From Achromobacter sp. RTa (GTDB lineage Bacteria; Pseudomonadota; Gammaproteobacteria; Burkholderiales; Burkholderiaceae_B), in contig NZ_JPYO01000045.1 of assembly GCF_000757485.1 (NCBI RefSeq), positions 41,999 through 105,998 on the forward strand: DNA of 64,000 nt, read 5' to 3'. The notes beneath the pieces were generated by a model. That model had not been told where the DNA came from, searched no databases, and worked only from the letters and a program-made list of their open reading frames with translations. This document shows positions 57,771-64,000 of the stretch, piece after piece. The translations under genes and the position numbers were made by a program. Numbering within the stretch: the stretch's first letter is position 1; each line of letters begins with the position of its first letter.

Positions 57771-58310
57771 ATGCGGCTAACTACCAAAGGGCGTTTCGCC
57801 GTGACTGCCATGATCGACCTGGCTATGCGGCAGCATAGCGGCCCGGTCACTCTTGCGGCCATCAGTCAGCGTCAGAACATCTCGTTGTCCTATCTGGAGC
57901 AACTGTTCGGGAAACTGCGTCGCCACGAACTCGTGGACAGCGTGCGCGGCCCGGGCGGCGGCTATTCGCTTGCCCGCCTGGCGCGCAACGTGACCGTCGC
58001 CGACATCATCTTCGCCGTCGACGAGCCCCTGGACGCCACCAGCTGCGGCGGAAAACGGGACTGTACGAGCGGCAACGACGGCAAGCCCGGCAAGTGCATG
58101 ACGCACGAGCTCTGGGCCACGTTGAATCGCAAGATGGTCGATTACCTGGATTCGGTGTCCCTGCAAGATCTGGTCGATCAGCAGCGAGTGCGCCAGCTGC
58201 AGGAAGCCAACAATCAAGCGCAGGCCTGCGCGGTGCACGTGAGCAGGGTGGGGGGCGCCAATGCCGCCAACGCCCCGACCGCGACCGTCGCAGCCAATGC
58301 CACCGTATAA
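57771..58310 (+). CDS. iscR: Fe-S cluster-sensing regulator IscR
   Basis: 179 residues from the ATG at 57771 (MRLTTKGRFAVTAMIDLAM). Rrf2-type winged helix: AISQRQNISLSYLEQLFGKLR, then GGGYSLAR. The cluster ligands are present as CGGKRDC and KPGKC, followed by MTHELW with the His ligand, but the last two Cys are 10 residues apart rather than 5 as in E. coli. The C-terminal 25 residues are Ala/Thr-rich. It represses the operon when it carries a [2Fe-2S] cluster. Confidence 0.95.
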   Translation: MRLTTKGRFAVTAMIDLAMRQHSGPVTLAAISQRQNISLSYLEQLFGKLRRHELVDSVRGPGGGYSLARLARNVTVADIIFAVDEPLDATSCGGKRDCTSGNDGKPGKCMTHELWATLNRKMVDYLDSVSLQDLVDQQRVRQLQEANNQAQACAVHVSRVGGANAANAPTATVAANATV

Positions 58311-58331
58311 GAAGTATCAGGAGTTGTAGAA

Positions 58332-59543
58332 ATGACCACTCGCCCAATCTATCTGGACTATTCGGCCACGACGCCCGTCGACCCCCGCGTCGTGGAAAAG
58401 ATGGTGCCCTGGCTGTACGAGAACTTCGGCAACCCCGCCTCGCGCAGCCATGCGTTCGGCTGGGAGTCGGAAGAGGCCGTCGAGCGCGCCCGCGAGGAAG
58501 TCGCCAAGCTGGTGAACGCCGACCCGCGCGAAATCGTCTGGACTTCCGGCGCCACGGAGTCCGACAACCTGGCCATCAAGGGCGCCGCCAACTTCTATGC
58601 TGAACGCGGCAAGCACATCATCACGGTCAAGACCGAGCACAAGGCCGTGCTGGATACCTGTCGCGAACTGGAGCGCCAGGGCTTCGAAGTGACCTACCTG
58701 GACGTTAAGGATAACGGCCTGATCGATCTGGACACCTTCAAGGCCGCGCTGCGCCCCGACACCGTGCTGGTGTCGGTGATGATGGTGAACAACGAAATCG
58801 GCGTGATCCAGGATATCGAAACGCTGGGCGAAATCTGCCGCGAAAAGGGCATCGTGTTCCATGTGGACGCGGCCCAGGCAACCGGCAAGGTGGAAATCGA
58901 CCTGCAGAAGCTCAAGGTCGACCTGATGTCGTTCTCGGCCCACAAGACCTACGGCCCCAAGGGCATCGGCGCCCTGTACGTGCGCCGCAAGCCGCGCATC
59001 CGCATCGAAGCCCAGATGCATGGCGGCGGCCACGAGCGCGGTTTCCGCTCGGGCACGCTGGCGACGCACCAGATCGTCGGCATGGGCGAGGCTTTCCGCC
59101 TGGCCCGCGAGGAAATGGGCACCGAGAACGAGCGCATCCGCATGTTGCGCGACCGCCTGTGGACGGGCCTGTCGCAGATCGAAGAGGTCTACCTGAACGG
59201 CGACATGGACCAGCGCGTTCCGCACAACCTGAACGTCAGCTTCAACTACGTCGAAGGCGAGTCCCTGATCATGGCGATCAAGGAACTGGCCGTGTCCAGC
59301 GGCTCGGCCTGCACCTCGGCCAGCCTGGAGCCGTCCTATGTGCTGCGCGCCCTCGGCCGCAACGACGAGCTGGCGCACAGCTCGATCCGTTTCACGCTGG
59401 GCCGCTTTACGACCGAGCAGGAAGTCGATTTTGCCGTCGAGCTCATCAAGAGCCGCGTCGGCAAGCTGCGCGACATGTCGCCGCTGTGGGAAATGGCCAA
59501 GGAAGGCATCGACTTGAACACCGTGCAGTGGGCCGCGCACTGA
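58332..59543 (+). CDS. iscS: Cysteine desulfurase IscS
   Basis: 403 residues. The PLP lysine is in [17 protein letters not shown], and the mobile active-site Cys is in [20 protein letters not shown]. It takes sulfur from cysteine for Fe-S assembly, thiamine and tRNA modification. 21 nt after iscR. Confidence 0.98.
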   Translation: MTTRPIYLDYSATTPVDPRVVEKMVPWLYENFGNPASRSHAFGWESEEAVERAREEVAKLVNADPREIVWTSGATESDNLAIKGAANFYAERGKHIITVKTEHKAVLDTCRELERQGFEVTYLDVKDNGLIDLDTFKAALRPDTVLVSVMMVNNEIGVIQDIETLGEICREKGIVFHVDAAQATGKVEIDLQKLKVDLMSFSAHKTYGPKGIGALYVRRKPRIRIEAQMHGGGHERGFRSGTLATHQIVGMGEAFRLAREEMGTENERIRMLRDRLWTGLSQIEEVYLNGDMDQRVPHNLNVSFNYVEGESLIMAIKELAVSSGSACTSASLEPSYVLRALGRNDELAHSSIRFTLGRFTTEQEVDFAVELIKSRVGKLRDMSPLWEMAKEGIDLNTVQWAAH

Positions 59544-59576
59544 GCGCCCGCGCCAAGAAATCCGTGGAGAAATAGC

Positions 59577-59981
59577 ATGTCTTACAGCACCAAAGTTCTG
59601 GATCACTACGAAAACCCGCGCAATGTCGGTTCGTTCGACAAGTCGGACGAATCGGTGGGCACCGGCATGGTCGGCGCGCCCGCCTGTGGCGACGTCATGA
59701 AGCTGCAGATCAAGGTGAATGAAGCCGGCGTGATCGAAGACGCGCGCTTCAAGACCTACGGCTGCGGCTCGGCCATCGCTTCCAGCTCGCTGGTGACGGA
59801 ATGGGTCAAGGGCAAGACGCTCGACGAAGCCATGAATATCCGCAACACCCAGATCGCTGAAGAACTGGCGTTGCCGCCCGTGAAGGTGCACTGTTCCATC
59901 CTGGCCGAAGACGCGATCAAGGCCGCGGTGCAAAACTACAAAGAAAAGCATTCGGTTCCGGCCGAAGCCGTGGCGAGCTGA
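59577..59981 (+). CDS. iscU: Fe-S scaffold protein IscU
   Basis: 134 residues, starting [20 protein letters not shown]. The three cluster cysteines are in [20 protein letters not shown] and [11 protein letters not shown]. The LPPVK motif recognised by HscA is seen before the last Cys (LPPVKVHC). It builds [2Fe-2S] clusters with IscS. Confidence 0.98.
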   Translation: MSYSTKVLDHYENPRNVGSFDKSDESVGTGMVGAPACGDVMKLQIKVNEAGVIEDARFKTYGCGSAIASSSLVTEWVKGKTLDEAMNIRNTQIAEELALPPVKVHCSILAEDAIKAAVQNYKEKHSVPAEAVAS

Positions 59982-59983
59982 GC

Positions 59984-60307
59984 ATGTCCGTTACCCTGAC
60001 CCAACAGGCCGCCACCCATATCGGCCGCTACTTGCAGAAGCGCGGAAAGGGTATCGGCTTGCGGCTCGGCGTTAGGACGACGGGCTGTTCCGGCATGGCC
60101 TACAAGCTGGAGTACGTGGACGACGCGGCGTCGGACGACGTCGTGTTCGAAAGCTTCGGAGTGAAGGTCTTCGTGGATCCGAAAAGCCTGTCCTACCTGG
60201 ACGGCACCGAACTGGACTACGCCCGCGAAGGCCTGAACGAAGGCTTCAAGTTCCGCAACCCCAACGAGAAGGCGACCTGCGGCTGCGGCGAGTCGTTCAC
60301 GGTGTAA
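59984..60307 (+). CDS. iscA: Iron-sulfur cluster assembly protein IscA
   Basis: 107 residues of the A-type carrier family ([21 protein letters not shown]...[16 protein letters not shown]). The three conserved cysteines are in TTGCSGM and the CGCGES C-terminus. Two nt after iscU. Confidence 0.97.
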   Translation: MSVTLTQQAATHIGRYLQKRGKGIGLRLGVRTTGCSGMAYKLEYVDDAASDDVVFESFGVKVFVDPKSLSYLDGTELDYAREGLNEGFKFRNPNEKATCGCGESFTV

Positions 60308-60310
60308 GTC

Positions 60311-60823
60311 TTGGCTGGAGACGATCACTTCAGCCTGTTCGGCTTGCCGGCACGCTTCGACCTGGACCCGCAGGCGCTGGAAACGGCGTGGCGCGCCGTC
60401 GCCGCCCAAGTGCACCCCGACCGCTATGCCACGGCAAGCCCCGCGGAACGCCGCGTGGCCATGCAATGGGCGGCGCGCGCGAATGAGGCCTATCGCCTGC
60501 TGCGGGATCCGCTGCTCCGGGCGCGCTACCTGTGCGAACAGGCGGGCGTGGACCTGCAGACCGAAAGCAACACGTCCATGGATGGCGCTTTCCTGATGCA
60601 GCAGATGACCTGGCGCGAGATGCTGGACGACGCGCGCGGCGATGCGGCGGCCCTTGCGGCCCTGCAGGCGGAATTGCAGCAGGCACGGGCTTCCATGCGC
60701 GACACGCTTGGCCGCCTGCTCGACGAGGAACGCGACTACGCCGCGGCCGGGCTCAAGGTGCGGGAATGGATGTTCGTGGAGAAGCTGGCTGAAGAGCTGG
60801 CGCACGCCCAGCCCGCTGGATAG
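60311..60823 (+). CDS. hscB: Co-chaperone HscB (J-domain)
   Basis: 170 residues from a TTG start at 60311, 3 nt after the iscA stop; no ATG or GTG lies close enough in frame. The J-domain has the HPD motif (AAQVHPDRYATAS). The C-terminal helical IscU-binding domain follows (LLRDPLLRARYLCEQAGV). It brings IscU to HscA and stimulates ATP hydrolysis. Confidence 0.95.
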   Translation: MAGDDHFSLFGLPARFDLDPQALETAWRAVAAQVHPDRYATASPAERRVAMQWAARANEAYRLLRDPLLRARYLCEQAGVDLQTESNTSMDGAFLMQQMTWREMLDDARGDAAALAALQAELQQARASMRDTLGRLLDEERDYAAAGLKVREWMFVEKLAEELAHAQPAG

Positions 60824-60894
60824 CCCAAGGCGCGATGGGGCGCCTGCGACACGGGCGCCGGCATTCCGGCGCCCACTGACCAGAAAACAGAATC

Positions 60895-62745
60895 ATGGCC
60901 TTATTGCAGATATCCGAACCCGGTGAGTCGCCCGCGCCGCACCAGCGCAAGCTGGCGGTCGGGATCGACCTGGGCACTACCAATTCCCTAGTCGCGGCGG
61001 TGCGCAGCAGCGTTGCCGAAGTGCTGCCGGACTCGCAAGGCCAGGCCTTGCTGCCGTCCGCCGTGCGTTATTTTCCCGGCGGCAAGGTCACCACGGGGCG
61101 CGAGCCGCTGGGCCAGCAGGCGCTGGACCCGCTGAACACCGTCGTGTCGGTGAAGCGCTTCATGGGCCGGTCCCTGGAAGAGGCGCGGGCCATGCGCGCG
61201 CCTTATGAGTTCGTCGATGCCCCCGGCATGGTGCGCATCCGCACCGTCCAGGGAGACCTCAGCCCGGTGGAGGTGTCGGCGCAGATCCTGGCGGTGCTGC
61301 GCCAGCGCGCCGAAGACGTCCTGGGCGATGACCTGGTGGGGGCCGTCATCACGGTGCCGGCGTATTTCGACGATGCGCAGCGCCAGGCCACGCGCGATGC
61401 GGCCCGGCTGGCCGGCCTGAACGTGCTGCGGCTGCTGAACGAGCCGACCGCCGCGGCGATCGCCTACGGCCTGGATAACGCGGCCGAGGGCGTGTACGCG
61501 GTGTACGACCTGGGCGGCGGCACCTTCGATATTTCCATCCTGCGCCTGACGCAGGGGGTGTTCGAAGTGATCGCCACGGGCGGCGATACCGCCCTGGGCG
61601 GCGATGATTTCGACTCCTTGATCGTGGATCACGTGGCCGCGGGAGAACTCGGCCCGTCGGACCGCCGCAGCCTGCTGATGGCGGCCCGGGCGGCGCGCGA
61701 AGCGCTGTCGGACGCCGCTGAAGCCCGGCTGCAGCTCACGCTGTCGGATGGCCGCGTGGTGGATACGGTGCTGACCCGCGCCGGTTTCGAGACGCTGGCC
61801 CAGCCGCTGATCGAACGCACGCTGGACTGCGCGCGCCGCGCGCTGCGCGATGCCGCGCTGGCGCCGGCCGACGTGCGCGGGGTGGTGATGGTGGGCGGCG
61901 CGACCCGCATGCCGGTCGTGCGCCAGGCCGTGGGGCAGCTGTTCGGCACGCAGCCCCTGACCGATCTGGACCCCGATCAGGTGGTGGCGTTGGGAGCGGC
62001 CCTGCAGGCCAACCTGCTGGCCGGCAACCGCGCGCCGGGCGAGGACTGGCTGCTGCTGGACGTGATCCCGCTGTCGCTGGGGCTGGAAACCATGGGCGGG
62101 CTGGTCGAGCGCATCATCCCGCGCAACAGCACCATTCCGGTGGCGCGCGCCCAGGAATTCACGACGTTCAAGGACGGCCAGACCGCCATGAGCATCCACG
62201 TGGTCCAGGGCGAACGCGACCTGGTCGCCGATTCGCGCTCGCTGGCGCGCTTCGAGCTGCGCGGCATTCCGCCCATGGTGGCGGGTGCGGCGCGCATCCG
62301 CGTGACGTTCCAGGTAGACGCGGACGGCCTGCTGAGCGTCACGGCGCGCGAACAGAGCAAGGGCGTCGAGGCGATGGTTTCCGTCAAGCCGTCCTACGGC
62401 CTGTCAGACGATGAGATCGCGCAGATGCTGGCCGACAGCGTGGCGCAGGCGGATACGGACGCGAAGGCCCGCATGCTGCGCGAGCAGCAGGTGGACGCGC
62501 GCCAGTTGGTGGAATCCGTGCAGGCGGCGCTGGCCGTGGACGGCGATCTGCTGGACGCGGACGAGCGCAAGCGCGTGGACGAGTGCCTGCAGGCCGCGAT
62601 CGCGGCTCAGGATGCCCCGGATGCGGATACCGTGAAGGATGCGGTGCAAGCCCTGTCGGCCGCGACCGACGACTTCGCCGCGCGGCGGATGGACCGCAGC
62701 ATCCGCGCTGCGCTGGCCGGCCGCAAACTTGATGAGATCGCCTGA
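60895..62745 (+). CDS. hscA: Hsp70-type chaperone HscA
   Basis: 616 residues. The nucleotide-binding domain has [59 protein letters not shown]. The HscA-type linker/substrate region includes [23 protein letters not shown]. It helps release Fe-S clusters from IscU by recognising the LPPVK motif. Confidence 0.97.
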   Translation: MALLQISEPGESPAPHQRKLAVGIDLGTTNSLVAAVRSSVAEVLPDSQGQALLPSAVRYFPGGKVTTGREPLGQQALDPLNTVVSVKRFMGRSLEEARAMRAPYEFVDAPGMVRIRTVQGDLSPVEVSAQILAVLRQRAEDVLGDDLVGAVITVPAYFDDAQRQATRDAARLAGLNVLRLLNEPTAAAIAYGLDNAAEGVYAVYDLGGGTFDISILRLTQGVFEVIATGGDTALGGDDFDSLIVDHVAAGELGPSDRRSLLMAARAAREALSDAAEARLQLTLSDGRVVDTVLTRAGFETLAQPLIERTLDCARRALRDAALAPADVRGVVMVGGATRMPVVRQAVGQLFGTQPLTDLDPDQVVALGAALQANLLAGNRAPGEDWLLLDVIPLSLGLETMGGLVERIIPRNSTIPVARAQEFTTFKDGQTAMSIHVVQGERDLVADSRSLARFELRGIPPMVAGAARIRVTFQVDADGLLSVTAREQSKGVEAMVSVKPSYGLSDDEIAQMLADSVAQADTDAKARMLREQQVDARQLVESVQAALAVDGDLLDADERKRVDECLQAAIAAQDAPDADTVKDAVQALSAATDDFAARRMDRSIRAALAGRKLDEIA

Positions 62746-62754
62746 TAAGACGTT

Positions 62755-63096
62755 ATGCCGAAACTGACTGTATTGCCGCACCCCGAGTACTGCCCGGAAG
62801 GCGCCGTGATCGAAGACGCGCCCAAGGGCGTGTCGATCTGCCGCGTGCTGCTGGATAACCACATCGATATCGAGCATGCCTGCGAGCTGTCCTGCGCATG
62901 CACGACCTGTCACGTGGTGGTGAAGCAGGGTTACGCCTCGCTGGAGGACGCTACCGACGACGAAGAGGACCTGCTGGACAAAGCCTGGGGCCTGACCCCG
63001 ACGTCGCGCCTGTCCTGCCAGGCGGTGGTGGCGGATGCCGACCTGACGGTCGAGATTCCCAAGTACACGATCAACCATGCGAAAGAGGGCCATTGA
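62755..63096 (+). CDS. fdx: Isc-type [2Fe-2S] ferredoxin
   Basis: 113 residues. Cluster cysteines are in CELSCACTTCHVVV (C-X5-C-X2-C pattern) and the fourth in RLSCQAVV. It provides electrons for cluster assembly. Overlaps iscX by one base (TGATG). Confidence 0.97.
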   Translation: MPKLTVLPHPEYCPEGAVIEDAPKGVSICRVLLDNHIDIEHACELSCACTTCHVVVKQGYASLEDATDDEEDLLDKAWGLTPTSRLSCQAVVADADLTVEIPKYTINHAKEGH

Positions 63097-63290
63097 TGAA
63101 GTGGACCGACACCTACGAGATCGCCGCCGCCCTGGTGGACGCCTACCCGGACGTGGATCCCAAGACGCTGCGCTTCATGCAGCTGCGTGAATGGGTGCTG
63201 GCCTTGCCGGGCTTCAGCGACGACCCGGCGCATTGCGGCGAGAAGATCCTGGAGGCCATACAGATGGCCTGGATCGACGAGGCCGACTGA
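63096..63290 (+). CDS. iscX: IscX accessory protein
   Basis: 64 residues from the ATG at 63096 that overlaps the fdx stop. Starts MKWTDTYEIAAALVDAYPDV and continues DPKTLRFMQLREWVLALPGFSDDP; the acidic surface is typical of IscX, which binds IscS. It ends the isc operon. Confidence 0.96.
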   Translation: MKWTDTYEIAAALVDAYPDVDPKTLRFMQLREWVLALPGFSDDPAHCGEKILEAIQMAWIDEAD

Positions 63291-63296
63291 GGAAAG

Positions 63297-63321
63297 AAGC
63301 TCCCTGCGGGGAGCTTTTTTT
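63297..63321 (+). terminator. Terminator of the isc operon
   Basis: AGCTCCC, TGCG, GGGAGCT, followed by a long T-run. Confidence 0.95.
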
Positions 63322-63509
63322 GTGTTGCGGGGTATGGACCGGGGCAGGTGTCTGACACCCGTCGCGGTTCCCGGGCCGCCAGCCACGTCGGAGGCCAGGG
63401 GGCGCGGGTCAACGATTGCGGTCCGGCGCCTCCGCCGCGGGCGCAACGTTGGCGTACTTCTTTCCCGGTATCATGAAGGATCCCGTTGTTCTCCTTCCTG
63501 AGTCTACAG

Positions 63510-64000
63510 ATGCCCGCTGCTCAATTGCGTTTTGGCCTGGCCGCCAACCGGCTGCACCACGAAACTCCCGATGCCGCCTTGTTCAGCTGGCTGCGCGCGT
63601 GCTCGTCCACGATACGCGAGCTGGGGGTGCAGCTGCATACGGTGGGCCGCACGCACGACGCGATCGTGCGAGAGGGCATGCTGCAAGGCTATGGCGGGCT
63701 GATCCGCTATCCCTACGGCCGCGAGGGCGGCCTGATGAAGCTGGTGGCGCGGGTTACCGAAGGCCGCGACGGGCAGGCGCCGTTCGATGGCGCGATCTAC
63801 CTGATCGATCCCGTCGATCCTTCCTCGATTTTCCCCGAAGCGCTGGCGCTCAAGCGGCAGTGCATCACGCATGGCCGGCCCTTTATCTCGACGCTGGCGG
63901 GCGCCATCGAATGGATGGAAGTGGAACGCGTGCACGCGGGCCTGGCGCCCGATGCTTCGGCCTCGCGCCTGTTCGATTTCACGGGCCAGACACTGGCGCT
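63510..64000 (+). CDS. Methylglyoxal-synthase-like protein, 3' end outside window
   Basis: The frame is open from the ATG at 63510 to the end of the window (163 codons seen). The MGS-like fold is suggested by GLAANRLHHETPDAALFSWL at the start and IYLIDPVDPSSIFPEALALKR, then HGRPFISTLAGAIEW. The DP-x-DP stretch resembles the DPLNAVPHDPDVKALLR region of methylglyoxal synthase, which turns DHAP into methylglyoxal. The function remains tentative because the active-site residues of MgsA are not all recognisable. Confidence 0.6.
   Translation, partial: MPAAQLRFGLAANRLHHETPDAALFSWLRACSSTIRELGVQLHTVGRTHDAIVREGMLQGYGGLIRYPYGREGGLMKLVARVTEGRDGQAPFDGAIYLIDPVDPSSIFPEALALKRQCITHGRPFISTLAGAIEWMEVERVHAGLAPDASASRLFDFTGQTLA

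Noticed and set aside
58317-59951. 544-codon minus-strand frame opposite iscS and iscU
   Set aside because: Shadow of the conserved isc genes; no domain or ribosome site.
60988-62199. 403-codon minus-strand frame opposite hscA
   Set aside because: Same reason: hscA is clear on the plus strand.

Overview
The window is GC-rich, densely coded beta-proteobacterial chromosome. The gene content points to the Alcaligenaceae (Bordetella/Achromobacter group): a dapC-dapD-dapE locus of the type known in Bordetella, tig-clpP-clpX-lon followed by a convergent lexA, the iscRSUA-hscBA-fdx-iscX cluster, and a periplasmic Bug-family (TctC) binding protein. This is inferred from protein resemblance and gene order; there is no rRNA operon in the window to confirm it. 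There are no insertion sequences, integrases or CRISPR arrays. Most of the window is core genome.

Layout. 0-6.3 kb: the 3' part of an RsmB/NOP-type RNA methyltransferase with in-frame tandem repeats, a small exported protein, a fatty-acid desaturase overlapping uvrD, and a chorismate mutase. 6.3-12.4 kb (minus strand): dapC, dapD, dapE, prmB and the ABC-F gene yheS. 12.4-17.1 kb: a tRNA-Leu(UAG) gene followed by an accessory-looking stretch with a type V autotransporter and two orphan small genes. 17.0-24.0 kb: a five-gene operon of MFS transporter, FGGY kinase, GlpD-like dehydrogenase, alkylglycerone-phosphate-synthase-like FAD enzyme and GlpP-type antiterminator. It is preceded by a promoter and a terminator-like hairpin in the leader, and this is the most interesting candidate system. 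24-31 kb: aqpZ, an mgtC-like gene, cytochrome b561, kdsA, a GNAT enzyme, a solitary pqiB, a P-loop kinase and small unknown genes. 31-36.3 kb: a TetR/MFS divergent pair with two palindromic operators, two Rid-family genes, and a LysR-controlled DSD1-like PLP enzyme. 36-41 kb: small hypothetical genes, two cold-shock genes with matching leaders, a DUF924 protein, a UPF0114 membrane protein and an M48 peptidase. 41.6-48.5 kb: tig, clpP, clpX, lon (heat-shock promoter) and convergent lexA (own SOS box). 48.6-53.3 kb: a Bug/acyl-CoA ligase/thiolase-like operon with a divergent IclR regulator. 53.4-57.6 kb: an aromatic aminotransferase, uvrB and a low-molecular-weight phosphatase. 57.6-63.3 kb: the complete Isc iron-sulfur assembly operon under IscR sites. 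63.5 kb to the end: the start of a methylglyoxal-synthase-like gene.

How the genes work together. In the 17-24 kb operon a substrate is probably imported by the MFS protein, phosphorylated by the FGGY kinase and oxidised by the GlpD-like and AGPS-like flavoproteins. The last gene may control the operon by letting RNA polymerase read through the leader hairpin. The kinase has lost residues that contact glycerol in E. coli GlpK, so the substrate may not be glycerol. Other clear functional units are diaminopimelate/lysine synthesis (dapCDE), protein quality control (tig, clpXP, lon), SOS and excision repair (lexA, uvrB, uvrD), Fe-S cluster assembly, and a CoA-dependent catabolic operon (binding protein, ligase, thiolase-like enzyme, IclR).
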